The notes beneath the pieces are model-generated. The model was given only the letters and a program-made list of their open reading frames with translations. It was not told where the DNA came from and ran no database searches. Below, one piece after another: positions 42,383 to 53,100 of a DNA stretch of 64,000 nucleotides. The position numbers and the translations under genes are program-made. The stretch comes from Phragmites australis (taxonomy: Eukaryota > Streptophyta > Magnoliopsida > Poales > Poaceae). The stretch's first letter is position 1. Each line of letters starts with the position of its first letter. The stretch spans positions 14,143,501 to 14,207,500 of the forward strand of contig NC_084942.1 in assembly GCF_958298935.1 (NCBI RefSeq), in the 5' to 3' direction.

Positions 42383-43562
42383 TACTACTATAGAACTAAT
42401 CATAAGTGTCGCCTCATCAGTGCCGGTTTAGTCAAAACCGGCACTGATAGGGTATTAGTGCCAGTTGGTAGCAATACCAAGCATCAACTCGTCCATTCAG
42501 ATAAAAACCGGCACCGATACTACGACCGGACCCGAAATTTTTATGCAATGGATTTTTGGCTCGCGTTGGCGTCCGCTCGGCTCGGTCACGACTCAAGCGC
42601 GTCCTTATCCTTTCGGTCTCTCACCCTCGTGACCGCACTCCTCGAGTCCTCACCCACATCTCTCTATCGTCCAACCTCCTCCCCCACTGGCCTCCCCTCC
42701 GGCCTCCTCCCCATCGGCCTCCTCCCCTCCTGCCTCCACCGGCGTCCCCTCCGGCTTCCACTCCTTTGGCCGCCTTAGTTCTACAAGACAACACCGTCCA
42801 CCTTGGAGAAGTGCGGTCAGCCGGCGAAGGCGACACCGGGAGGATTGCTGTGGGCGTCGCTGGCCTCGTGCCCCGAAGGAGCGCCGTCCCGTAAGGGCGT
42901 CACCGGCCGGCGGGTGCCGTCGAAGGACGGTCTACAGCGCTGCCGCCGGCCAATGGTTGGATCTACACGTCCGCGTGGCTCATCGTCACCCTCTACTGGC
43001 GGAACCACCAGATCTGGGCGGTGCAGTCAGGGGGGAGCCGCGCGGTCGGCCGCCGTCTGGAGGATGGTGCCATCGTTTGGTGTGCTGCACGACCAGTCGG
43101 AGGAGCTATGACTTGGTTGATGTTCTTGCCGATTCGTCAAAGATTGTTGAGTTCTTGCTGATTAGCGTCTGTCCTGTAGAACTAAGGTGCTTGATTATGT
43201 TAGAGGTTGAGTTCTGGAGACTATGTAAGATGATTCGATTTGATTGTGAGATGTGTTTGTATGGATGAGATGAGTCAATTTGAGCATGACGGCGGCGGCG
43301 GCGGCAGGAGGACGACGGTGGCGACGGCAGGAGCGGCAGCCGAGCCGGCTCTCTTTAGCTGGCTCGTTTAATTTTGTGGGCTCGGGAACACATATCAGTG
43401 CCAGTTGGAGGCATGAACCGGCATTGAAAAAATCTTTCGCTGCCGGTTCCAGACCCGACACTGATAGTCACTGACTATCAGTACCGAGTAAAAAGTGCTG
43501 GTTGAAAGACCAGTAGTGAAATCATTTTTTAATCAGCACTGATATGTAGTTGTGTAGTAGCG
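42383..43562. mobile_element. CACTA-like element with GC-rich interior, TSD aag
   Basis: Termini TACTACTATAGAAC (left) and GTGTAGTAGCG (right) are one-base variants of CACTA ends, and AAG flanks both sides (42380-42382, 43563-43565). Subterminal repeats of CCGGCACTGAT occur at both ends (42420-42520 and 43385-43560). There is no transposase. The interior 42550-43260 is GC-rich with a leader/intron-like AT-rich stretch after 43120, suggesting captured host sequence, but no gene was recognised. Confidence 0.65.
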
Positions 43563-43565
43563 AAG

Positions 43566-44240
43566 GTAAGACGTGAACACATAGAAATTGAACAGTAGCA
43601 ATTGTGCAGATAAACAGTTCAATTAATGGGACAAACAATACCATCAAATGACAGCAGTCCACAGCCGCAGATTCTGAGCTGGCAGGTGGAGCAAGCAAAG
43701 TTTGACAATATTCCAGCTACCGAGTCCACAGCCTGGTCACTTTACCTCATCAGTAGCATGCACTCTATACTGTAGCGGTGGAACTCTTACTAGTTACTAG
43801 ATTAGCTCGCAACCAAATTTCAACACATTATTGATGCGTCTAGACATATAAAAATAGTCCGGCCGACTAGATGTAAGCAAACAAAAAAAAAATGATCACA
43901 AAACCGTAAAATCGTAACAAACATATTTTCGAGTACAAAAAGTAACTTTGTCTACGATCATGAGTCGTTGCCAAATGGGCCCTACACGATGAAAATCAGG
44001 CAGGCAGCCAATTGCTACGTGCTCCTGGAGGGGTGTGCTGCCACATCCAGAGGCATGCCGTAGCCACAGCAGGACAGCTTGCAATGAGCCCACCGCCTAA
44101 ATGCAACAAGCTAGAATACAAGCCATCACATCCTAAGAACATCGCTTTCGCCAAAGCAGACGAACAGCACACGGAAAAGAGGTCACCATTTTCCAAGAGG
44201 GAATAACTTAACCGGTGAGGAATTGCAACACCTCCACTAC
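43566..44240. other. Upstream region of the DUF761 gene
   Basis: Contains the blocks shared with 19846-21463 (near 43610-43790, 43870-43920 and 44040-44110). On the minus strand, 44020-44150 reads GGGLIASCPAVATACLWMWQ with no domain recognised; the matching block near 20150 has a similar reading (FIVSCYAVATATYAATA). This may be a decayed duplicated exon. Confidence 0.4.
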
Positions 44241-44248
44241 TATAAATA
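44241..44248 (+). promoter_or_regulatory. TATA box of the DUF761 gene
   Basis: TATAAATA in CACTACTATAAATACACC, 109 bases before the start codon. It would place the transcription start near 44272 and give a 5' leader of about 85 bases. Confidence 0.6.
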
Positions 44249-44356
44249 CACCATATGTCTGCCTTAGCTTCCTGTATGTTCTCATATGTGCCTTCCCAAC
44301 TTCTTGTACATTTCAGAACAGATATAGATTACACAAGCTGAATCACTACAAGTGCC

Positions 44357-45055
44357 ATGAGCCTTGGCATGGAAGTCCAAAGCTGCATAAAGGCTACTCT
44401 TCCTGCCCTCGCCATACTCTGCATGGTAACTTGGTTGCCCCACATGTATTCTTGCATAAAGACCTTCTTCCTGAGGTCCCTCCCTCCTGTCGTCTCGGCC
44501 GTCGTCGCACCGAAGTGCCTCTTTGTCTTCTCCAACATCATTGTCGTCTTCCTCGTCAGCGAGTCGAAGCTCTCGCAGAGCAGCAGCGAGCCGCTGAACG
44601 CTGCCCATGACGCTTCTGCAAGGGACGACGGCTTGCTACATGATAGGCAGGAGGAGGAGGAGGTAGGAATAGTGACGGAGGCCTTGCGGCCGACGATCAC
44701 TGGTGAGAGCAAGCATGAACAAGAAAACAACATAATAATGGTAGTAGACGAAGAACAGGATACCTCAGTAGTAAATGAAGGTGTTCAAATGAATCAGTGT
44801 GAGGAGGAAGGTGATCATTTAGTTCTACATGAGGTAGATGAAGTTCTGGGAGAAGTCGAAGAAGAGGGAGGAGAACTTGGGTTAGTGCTAGGAGAGGAGG
44901 TAAGTGGAGAGCTGGAACAACTGTGCGCAGCGGAGGAGCTGGAAGAGAGAGACCTGCCTCCGGCCGACGAGCTGAACCGGCGTGTGGAGGACTTCATTGC
45001 GAGGTTCAACATGGAGAGGCAGCTAGAGGCAAGGATGCTCGTGTGCTGTTACTAA
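44357..45055 (+). CDS. DUF4408/DUF761 membrane-anchored protein
   Basis: Single-exon 232-residue protein, the only intact host gene seen. Residues about 12-67 hold two hydrophobic segments (PALAILCMVTWLP and VSAVVAPKCLFVFSNIIVVF), as in the DUF4408 N-terminal domain. The middle (about 90-200) is strongly acidic with runs of Glu. The last 30 residues, ADELNRRVEDFIARFNMERQ and on to CCY, match the DUF761 C-terminal motif. Such two-domain proteins are plant-specific; some are annotated as cotton-fibre-expressed proteins, and the biochemical role is unknown. The first ATG after the TATA box was chosen as the start; Met5 is an alternative. TEs crowd both sides. Confidence 0.85.
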   Translation: MSLGMEVQSCIKATLPALAILCMVTWLPHMYSCIKTFFLRSLPPVVSAVVAPKCLFVFSNIIVVFLVSESKLSQSSSEPLNAAHDASARDDGLLHDRQEEEEVGIVTEALRPTITGESKHEQENNIIMVVDEEQDTSVVNEGVQMNQCEEEGDHLVLHEVDEVLGEVEEEGGELGLVLGEEVSGELEQLCAAEELEERDLPPADELNRRVEDFIARFNMERQLEARMLVCCY

Positions 45056-45239
45056 TCGAGCAGTACTTCATAAGATGTTTTGGTGTTAATAACATTAGAA
45101 GCAGTTTCTTTTGTAAAAGAAATGTTACATCTGTGTAAATTAGTGAAGTATTTTGAAATTAAGTGAGCAAAGTTTTGCTATGTTCTTCCATATATTTTAT
45201 GTGTTCATCTAGTTTCTTTGTTATAGATAATGAAAATAC

Positions 45240-45454
45240 AACTTTTGATCTCTGTACCAATAAAACATCAAGACGTCCAAAATGCACACATCTATTTTTT
45301 TTTTTTAAGTAGACACTCAAATTCGTATCAAGATGACTCAAACATGAGTGAACTATGCGTACATCTACACTCTCAATTTGAGTGTCTATTTTTTAAATGA
45401 TAGGTTGTGTACATACTACGTCTTGACGTTTTATTGGTGCAGAGTCGAGAAGTT
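45240..45454. mobile_element. MITE-like inverted-repeat element
   Basis: Terminal inverted repeats of about 37 bases (45240-45276 and 45418-45454), sharing CCAATAAAAC.TCAAGACGT, enclose a second inverted pair (AGTAGACACTCAAATT near 45309 and CAATTTGAGTGTCTATTT near 45374). Total length 215 bases, no coding. No clear target-site duplication. It lies about 180 bases downstream of the DUF761 stop codon. Confidence 0.7.
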
Positions 45455-46395
45455 GCACTTCAATTATCCAAAAAAATCTAATTTCTTTGTGAAAATTTGA
45501 GGCCATCTCATCATTCTTTTTTGATTTTCTAACTAGTACATCCTGTGAAAATAAGAGAGCAAAATCCACAAAAAAATATGCAACCTTAAGGAACAGGGAT
45601 TGAATGATAAAAGGTTTTTTTTACCATCCTTGCGATGTATCAAAAGGTACCATTAAATCCAACCTTAAGAAGACGCAATGCTTTGATCCCTGTTTTACCG
45701 CTTTGCACCCCAAGTATCTTCGGAAACGAAATCTATTGGGTCAAGAATGCTCCAGGTGGCTTGCTATTACGTTGTAGAGAGAAGCACCATTATCAAACAT
45801 AAATAAAACCCAGATGCTACTTGAAGTTTCCATACCAAGCTCTCAAGATTCTTCCATTTTATTTTCTTTGCATGTAAGGAAGGAATCTCAAATCTTCAAT
45901 AGTATTGACGTACTGTTCACGGTTCTTCTTCTTTAACGTGATAGAGGGCCATCTTCCTTTGTGTTCCTCAAAAACAGTGAGAATATATTCCATGGCGGAT
46001 AGCAACCACGTGTTGCAACTAAAGAACTGGTAGCTTTTCTAGAATAATCCCGTGAGCAGGTGAGGTGAAGCTAACGGCAATGGACATATGTAAAATATTC
46101 TTATTTCTTCAAGTAAATTTCACCCAGCTAATTAGTCTAGAAGACGTAGAAGTACCGATGCAATCGAACATTAAAACATGCAAAGCTGACCACTAATAAA
46201 AATGGAAAGATGCGTGAGAGCGAGATGATGAAATTCGGTATGCGTTGCATGCACGATATGTGAATGGTGGAGCCGTTGCAGATTACATGCTCACTTGCAA
46301 TTCACACGTGAGAGACATACATACACGAACAGCTCGAGAATCAGATTTCTCGCATTAGTTGAATTGGAATTAATAAAAAGTTACTGAACTATCTA
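45455..46395. other. Intergenic sequence downstream of the DUF761 gene
   Basis: A+T-rich. Traces of an open minus-strand reading near 45900-45960 (WPSITLKKKNREQYVNTIED) were not recognised. No repeat or RNA gene is visible. Confidence 0.35.
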
Positions 46396-46879
46396 TGCGT
46401 CACACCCTCAAAAACTCTAACCTAATCATGGAGCACTCATATGCATTATAATATCATGTTTCATTCTTTTGGTTTTGTTTTAAGTGTTTAAAAACTTTTT
46501 AAAATGTTTGGTCCATAAACGACTCGCTTTTCCACCCTATACTTATGAGTGGGAAGTGTTTGAAAGTAGGTTAGATAGCCTAAGACCATTTAGAAAAGAA
46601 GAGAAAAAGAATTGTAAAAAATGGAAAGAAGGAAAACCTTTTGCACGTGGCCCCAACCAGCGGTTTGACTGAGCCTACCTGTGGTCTGACCGCTAGGGCT
46701 CAGAGATGCCCATATAAAACCCATCGACCACCTCACTCACTCTCTCTCACACTCACTTCCTACCCCAACCAAAATCCGAGAGAGAGAAGGGAGCTAACCT
46801 CGACCACCACGATGGCCAGAGATCGACGGAGAAGACTTCCCCAAGCCTCCCCAAGCTCCTCCCCGCTGTCTTCCTCGCT
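46396..46879 (+). repeat. LTR fragment of an unidentified gypsy-type element
   Basis: Begins TGCGTCACACCCTCAAAAAC, like long LTRs that start with a TCACACCC motif. It has a TATA box (CATATAAAACCC, near 46710) and a CT-rich leader (46730-46760). It is cut at 46879 by the LTR start of the next element, and the remainder was not found. Boundaries are tentative. Confidence 0.4.
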
Positions 46880-47540
46880 TGTCGGTGACATGGGAACCAG
46901 GGGTCCCTGAGTCCTGAGGCCAGGACAGCAGGATGCCACGTGGCGCCATCCCTCGGGGACTGTCTCCCCGAGGTCCGAGAAGACCCAGTTCCGGGAGGTG
47001 TGCTTGGGGCCATGAACAGTGGTCCCCAAGTACCCGAGTTCCCCGAGGACCCGAGAAGGCAGTTCCGGGAGAGGGCGCTCGGGGCCATGAACAGTGGCCC
47101 CTGAGTACCCGAGTTCCCCGAGGACCCGAGAAGGCAGTTCTAGGAGAGGGCGCTCGGGGCCATGAACAGTGGTCCCCGAGTACCCGAGTTCCCCGAGGAC
47201 ACGAGAAGACACAGTTCCGGGAGAGGGCGCTCGGGGCCATGAACAGTGGTCCTCGAGTACCCGAGTTCCCCAAGGACCGAGAAGAGACATATCCGGAAGA
47301 GGGCGCTCGGGGCTATAAACAGTGGTCCCCGAGCACCCAGAGTTCCCCGAGGACCTGAAAAGCCCCTTGCCGATGGACCCCACAAGGGCTCAGCGGTGAG
47401 GTGTCAATTGTTGAGAGGCCCGATGCTGCATTTAAGAAGGAGCATGGCCTGTCACTTCCAACCACTCCCCCCAAGCCTGTTGTCAGTCCCTACCACCACC
47501 CGTTAGGGAGGCATGGGGGCATTTAATGTGACGGGTCCCA
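46880..47540 (+). repeat. 5' LTR of the second gypsy element, incomplete
   Basis: Starts TGTCGGTGACATGGGAACC. It holds a five-copy tandem repeat and an ATTTAATG-containing part (47520). U5 and a primer binding site were not found before the gag region, so an internal deletion near 47540 probably removed them. Confidence 0.5.
47010..47380 (+). repeat. Five tandem repeats of about 75 bp
   Basis: The unit begins CCATGAACAGTGGTCCCC, continues CGAGTTCCCCGAGGACCCGA and ends GAGAGGGCGCTCGGGG. Copies start near 47010, 47085, 47160, 47237 and 47315. Its short motifs form dyads (CCCGAG/CTCGGG). Long open frames on both strands here are a side effect of the repeat length being close to a multiple of three. 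Confidence 0.85.
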
Positions 47541-47853
47541 TCGGACGTCATCCTGCACGGCTTGGAGATATCGTCGCTGGGCTTGAGGCTTATCGCCTGC
47601 GCAAGCACTCCTCAGGCACCCGCCTGTCCAGGCAACGGAGGGAACCCCAGAGGGCCATTAGCTGCAGGAGGTGGCCGCCTTGGTAGGCATGGCTCACCGG
47701 CAGGTGCTGGCCGAAAGCTCCCGCGCCACCTCCCACTGCGGTGCCACAAAAGCCGGCCAATCTTCGGGTGGCGGCCGAATCGGCCGAGGGAGCTCCAGGC
47801 GAAGCGCCACCCCCTAGACACGACAGGGGCTCAGGACCTCCGCTTGCACTTGA

Positions 47854-48645
47854 ATGAGTGGAGGGCCGTTGAAGATGCGTGCGTCACCCTCAAGCGCCAT
47901 CGGGAGTCTCAGCGTGAGGCCGAGGCAGAGGACTAGGCTTCCTCTATGCTCTACCCGCTCTTGGCTCATGAACTTATCCCTAGGATCCATTGGCTCCTGG
48001 GATGATCTATGCCACCAATTTGTGGCCAACTTTCATGGCACCTTCCCACACCCCGGTTTGGAGTGCGACCTCCATGACGTCAAACAGCAAGAGGGGGAGA
48101 CACTGAGGCGTTTCATACAGCGCTTCAGCCAGGTCCGCAACACCATTCCGCGGATCACCCCCTGCGCTATCATAGTCGCATTCCGGCAGGGCGTCCGCGA
48201 CAAGCGGATGCTCGAAAAGCTAGGTACGCATGAGGTTGAAACCACCGTGGAGCTCTTCGCGTTGGCCGACAAGTGTGCAAAGGCGGCGGAGGCTCGGGCG
48301 TGGCATGCCCCGCGCCCTGAGCAACCCGCTGCCGACAAAGCAGGTTCTTCCCGCTCTGACAAGCGGGAAAAGAAAAAGAGAAGGAGGCACGACGCTGCCC
48401 CTATCATGCCGGTGGAGGGCTCCACCAGCAGGCCAGCACGCCAGATGGCTGTCGACAAGAAGCCCGCTCCCGCGAGAGCTCCCGCTCCCGCGAGGCCCGA
48501 ACCAGGAAGGTGGTGCGAGATCCACCAAACTGACTGGCACGACCTCACTGAGTGCCGGTCGGTCAAGGGCCTCGTCGAGCGGCGCCAGAAGGAGCACGAG
48601 GAGCAGCGCAGGGGTGGCGACGACAGATCCACTCTCGAAAACTAA
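47854..48645 (+). CDS. Second gypsy element gag
   Basis: 264 codons open in one frame. Gag core: SIGSWDDLCHQFVANFHGTF, VKQQEGETLRRFIQRFSQVR and IIVAFRQGVRDKRMLEKLG. A basic KREKKKRRRHD stretch and a zinc-finger-like region WCEIHQTDWHDLTECRSV follow. The N-terminal third of a normal gag is missing or replaced by the out-of-frame leader (47562-47936). The frame ends before the protease, which is in another frame. Confidence 0.75.
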   Translation: MSGGPLKMRASPSSAIGSLSVRPRQRTRLPLCSTRSWLMNLSLGSIGSWDDLCHQFVANFHGTFPHPGLECDLHDVKQQEGETLRRFIQRFSQVRNTIPRITPCAIIVAFRQGVRDKRMLEKLGTHEVETTVELFALADKCAKAAEARAWHAPRPEQPAADKAGSSRSDKREKKKRRRHDAAPIMPVEGSTSRPARQMAVDKKPAPARAPAPARPEPGRWCEIHQTDWHDLTECRSVKGLVERRQKEHEEQRRGGDDRSTLEN

Positions 48646-49447
48646 GAGCTCAGGGTTCCAAGAGCCCGAGCACACCGTCGCCTTCATCGGCGGAGGCGCA
48701 TACACGCCCTCCTCTCGTCGCTGCGTCAAGACAATGCGGCGTGAGGTGTGCTCGGCGACCCCGGGCGTTGTGGCCGCAAGGCCTCTGAAGTGGTCGGAGA
48801 CCCCGATCACCTTCAATTTGCCGGACCACCCCGCGAGTACTGCAGGGGTGGGGCGACTACCTCTTGTAGTGTCCTCCACCATCTGCAATGTAAAGGTCTG
48901 TAGAGTGCTGATCAATGGGGATGCAGGCCTAAACCTCCTTTCCCAGGAGACCTTCAAGAAGCTGCAGGTGCCTTTAAGGCGCCTAAAGCCATCGCTCCCC
49001 TTCTACGGGGTGACACCGGGGCATACCTTGCCCCTTGGGCAGGTCGAGCTGCCCGTTACATTCGGGAGCCGGGAAAATTTCCGGACAGAGAACGTCATCT
49101 TCGATGTCGCGGAAGTCCCTCTCCCCTACAACGCCATCCTCAGGCGCTCGGCGCTCGCCCAGTTCATGGTGGTAACGCACTATGCCTACCTCACGGTTAA
49201 GATGCCGGGCCCTGCTAGCCCCATCTTCGTACCTGCCGAGACCGGCAACACCGTCTCCTGCGCCGAGCAACTCTACTCGGCCTTGGTCTCTGCTCGGGCC
49301 GAGGTTGAAGGACACCCAGGGGGCCCGGGACCCTCTTCATCCAAACTCCGACTCGCCGCCGACGCCTCCATCCCTACGAAGGAGGTCGTGCTGGGAGAAG
49401 ACTCGTCCCAAGTCATCCAGATCGGCGGTGACCTGGGCGACAAATAG
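48640..49447 (+). CDS. Second gypsy protease region, active site degenerate
   Basis: An open frame covers EHTVAFIGGGAYTPSSRR, ITFNLPDHP and CNVKVCRVLINGDAGLNLLS. The last motif is where a retropepsin has its catalytic Asp before Gly; here that position is Asn, so the protease is probably inactive. It continues with LPVTFGSRENFRTENVIFDV and LPYNAILRRSALAQFMVV and stops at 49447. Confidence 0.65.
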
Positions 49448-49469
49448 GAAAGTGTGCTCATCACCTTCC

Positions 49470-50140
49470 TCCGGGCTAACGTCGACGTGTTTGCATAGCA
49501 GTCGTCCCATATGCCCAGGATCCCTAGGGACGTGATCAAGCACCACCTTGCTGTGCGACCAGACGCACGACCGGTGAGGCAGAAGGTCCGGCGGCAGGCA
49601 CCCGAGCGCCAAGAGTTCATCCGGGAGCAAGTCAACAAGCTCCTCGATGCCGGCTTCATCCGAGAGGTTCTCCATCCAGAGTGGCTAGCAAACCCAGTCG
49701 TCGTCCCGAAGGCCAACGACAAGCTGTGAATGTGTGTCGACTACACCGACCTAAACAAGGCTTTTCCAAAAGATCCTTTTCCTTTACCTCGCATAGATCA
49801 GATTGTAGATTCCACTACGGGATGCGATCTTTTGTGTTTTTTAGATGCAAATTCGGGTTATCACCAAATCCACATGGCCAAACAGGACGAGAAATCGAGG
49901 CCAATCCGGAGAAGATTCGGGCCATCGAGCATATGCGCCCCCTGGCTCGACTCAAGGAGGTCCAGCTTCTCGCTGGCTGCATGACGGACCTGGGGCGCTT
50001 CATCTCCAAGCTCGGGGAGCGAGGGCTCCCACTCTTCAAACTCCTGAAGAAGACCTGTCACTTTGACTGGACACCGGAGGCCGAACAGGCCTTCCAAGAC
50101 TTGAAAAAGTATCTCACCTCACCACCTGTACTGATGAGTG
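49470..50140 (+). pseudogene. Second gypsy RT with catalytic core deleted
   Basis: Reads QEFIREQVNKLLDAGFIREV, a TGA stop after ANDKL, then MCVDYTDLNKAFPKDPFPLP and FLDANSGYHQIHMAKQDE. At about 49892 it jumps to EIEANPEKIRAIEHMRPLAR, the connection after the palm. The whole region with the YVDD box is absent. The remainder (GERGLPLFKLLKKTCHFDWT, then EAEQAFQDLKKYLTSPPVL) is open to about 50140. Confidence 0.75.
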
Positions 50141-50347
50141 CTCGGGGCAAGGTGCTGGGTCCGAGCTCCCGGCTGCCCCTGAGCAGCCTACAGGTCTCGG
50201 GGCTCCTCCCGACCAGGGAGTCGAGCCCGAGAACTCGGCAGGCCCCAACCACTGCGCCTAGCTTGGGGGTTGTGACAAGCCCTCGGGCAAGGTCGCTATC
50301 CGGGCCCGCCATATACAGCGACCGGTGTACTTCGTCAGTGAACATCT

Positions 50348-50690
50348 TTGAGACGCCAAGACAAAATACCCCCAGGCCCAGAAGATGCTCTATGCGGTGC
50401 TCATCACTTCCAGGAAGCTGCGCCATTACTTCCAGGTGCACAAGGTCTCAGTGGTCACCACATACCCACTGGGGCCGATCCTGCTGAATCAAGAAGGCAC
50501 TGGGCGCATTGTCAAGTGGGCAGTGGCGCTGGCGGAATTCGATCTGCACTTCGTCAGTCTCCAGGCAATCAAAAGCCAAGCTCTGTCCAACTTTGTGGTA
50601 GAGTGGACGCCAGTCCCCGAGATCCGAGGGTACTTGAAAGAAAACATCCTTCCCGGAGATGATGCCTCTGCGGAGAGGATTGCACGGTAG
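50348..50690 (+). pseudogene. Second gypsy RNase H, second domain missing
   Basis: KMLYAVLITSRKLRHYFQVH, VVTTYPLGPILLNQEGTG and LAEFDLHFVSLQAIKSQALS match the RT-linked RNase H. After VVEWTPVPE the sequence jumps to IRGYLKENILPGDD, the linker that normally follows the additional RNase H of Tat elements, so that domain seems deleted. It stops at 50690. Confidence 0.65.
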
Positions 50691-50699
50691 TCCAAACAC

Positions 50700-51800
50700 T
50701 ATACCATAGTAGATGGGGATCTCTACCGGCGCGGCACGAATGGTGTCCTCCTGAAATGCATCACCCGGGCAGAAGGCAGTGAGCTCCTCACTGAGATCCA
50801 CGAGGGCGAGTGTGGTGGCCATGCATCGTTCTGCACGCTGGTCGGGAAGGCCTTTCGGCAAGGCTTCTACTGGCCTACAATCCTCCAGGACGCTTCCAAG
50901 CTGGTTCGGCACTGCAAGGCGTGCCAGTTCCACACAAAGCAGATTCACCAGCCAGCTCAGGCTCCTCATACCATCCCCCTATCTTGGCCCTTCGCGGTCT
51001 AGGGACTGGACATCCTGGGTCAATTCCCCTGAGCAATTGGGGGCTATGAGTACCTCTATGTCGCCATCGATAAATTCACCAAGTGGCCGGAAGTGGTCCC
51101 AGTTATCAAGGTTACCAAAAACGGCACTCAGTTCACAAGTGCCCTGTTCGGGGACTACTTCGAGGACCTCGGCATCAAGCCTTCCTTCGCCTCTATCGCT
51201 CATCCTCGAAGCAATGGGCAGGTCAAGAGTGCAAATGCTGAGATACTGAAGGGGCTCAAAACCCGGACCTACGACGTGCTGGCAAAGCACGGGAAATGGT
51301 GGATCGACGAGCTACCTGCTGTGTTATGGGCCAACTAGACCACGCCAAGTTGCGCCACCAGGGAAACGTCGTTCTTCCTCGTCTACGATGTCGAGGCGGT
51401 CCTCCCCTCCGAGCTCACTCTCGGCTCTCCTCGAGTGAATGCTTATTCAGAAGGTGGACAGGAACAGTGAAGACGCGACGACATCGAGTACTTGGAGGAG
51501 CGTAAGCGATGAGCCGCCGTCCGAGCCGCCAGATATCAGCAAAGCCTGCGGCGTTATCATCAGCGCCACATCCGGGCCCGGTCACTCGAGGTTGGGGATC
51601 TAGTTCTCCAATGCGCCCAAATGCGCGAAGGAAAGAATAAACTCTCCCCCCATGTGGGAAGGCCCCTTCATCGTGACTGGTGCTCCACGGCAAGGCTCAT
51701 TTCGGCTGACCACAAAGGACTGGCAGCCTCTCCCAAACACGTGGAACATCAAGCATCTGCGCTAGTTTTATCCCAAGGCCGGCATGTTCGTGTTCGGGCC
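50700..51800 (+). pseudogene. Second gypsy integrase with internal deletion
   Basis: A zinc finger (IHEGECGGHASF, RHCKACQFHTKQ) is followed by LDILGQFP (first catalytic Asp) and VAIDKFTKWPEVVPVIKVTK. The reading then jumps straight to NGTQFTSALFGDYFEDLGIK, losing the stretch before NGTQF where the second Asp lies. FASIAHPRSNGQVKSANAEI has Lys where the catalytic Glu would be expected. Several stops follow up to the C-terminal GDLVLQ and PPMWEGPFIV motifs. Confidence 0.7.
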
Positions 51801-51849
51801 AACTAGGGTAGGGCCTTTCCCCTGCCCAAGTTGGCCGGGGGCTGCCACC

Positions 51850-53100
51850 AAACATGTAAGTTAGCACTTGTACAAATTGTCAATATACACTCTTATTCCG
51901 ATCTTTTCCTCTGGAATCCATATGTTTAATCTGCTTGGTGAGGTGCTCGATTTGTGCGAGAAAAACACGCTCTGTCATTTTTCCCGCTGATAAAAATGAG
52001 TCCCGGTCGGTATGCGCGCAGGCAGTAGCTGCTGACTTAAGTCTGTTGTGGTAGGCTGTGGTGTCCGGCTGCAAGGCAGTACCTCGAGCACCACCGAGCC
52101 TCTGGGGTTCTCAGGTAATCCTACCGCTTGAACAAAGAGTGGTCGGAACTGCCTAGACCCTAGGGGTGGGCTGTCGGTGCTCGGTCTGGTCAGTCCTACC
52201 CCAGGCACCACCAAACCATTGGACCTCTTGGTTATGCCTCTGTCTATACACCAAACCATTCGAGAGGTCTCAGGTCAAAAACGAGAGTAGTCTATAATGA
52301 GTACCGCACTAACAGAGCACACCAAGCAAAGAACCTTTGCCTATTTCCTAAACTTACGGATCAATGATCAAGAACCAAGCAGCCCGACTGCAAGGGCCTA
52401 AGTGCCCGGGGCGCTGCTCGAACCTATGGGGTGCTCGGGTAATCCTACCACTCGAACATGAATGGTCGGGACCGCCTAGCCCCTGGTTCTGTCACCGGTT
52501 TTGTAGTACTCGGGTGCTAAAAGGATGTCCTGAGGGCTTAGGTGCTCTGCACAAAGGAACCCATGTTCTCGGGCGCCCCGAGCTCAGGACTTCTACCCTT
52601 TCCTGGACCGGCCGGCCGAAAGGCTGACATCTGTCTGGTAAGTAACTAAAGCTATATGAATTTCTTTTCATACATACGCAATAAACTATTGTTCCCAAGT
52701 TATCCTTGGGACCCTCGCATGCTAATCTGTTTGGCGAGATGGTCTCCTCGCACGCAAAACCCCGCCCATGTGCTCGCTTTTCTGGAACGACAAAAATAGA
52801 CAGTAGTCGGTGTACTGTGTAGGCGGTGATGGTGACCTAGGTCCTTCATGGTGGCCGTGGTGCCCGGCCAGCTTGGCAGTACCCCGAGCACTACCGAGCC
52901 TCTGGGGTTCTCAGGTAATCCTACCGCTCGAACAAAGAGTGGTCGAGACCACCTAGTCCCTAGGGGCGGGCTATCGGTGCTCGGGCTGGTCAGTCCTACC
53001 CTGGACACCACCAAACCGTAGGGACTTGTGGTCGCATTTCTGCCCGCACGCGTCTCCGGTCTATTTGTTTGAGAGGTCGCAGGGTGAAAAGTGTTCACTG
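51850..53100. repeat. Repeated non-coding block downstream of pol
   Basis: A segment of about 390 bases at 51900-52290 recurs at 52700-53095 (period about 800), with the shared run GAGCCTCTGGGGTTCTCAGG near 52096 and 52894. A shorter related copy lies at 52400-52500. It is the counterpart of the 117-bp array in the gypsy A element. Confidence 0.75.

Noticed and set aside
46753..47385. Long open frames on both strands in the GC-rich repeat block
   Set aside because: They follow the tandem-repeat unit, have no domain and overlap each other on both strands, so they are repeat artefacts.
48230..48640. Extension of the protease frame upstream over gag
   Set aside because: Gag motifs are in another frame over this stretch, so the overlap is the out-of-frame shadow.
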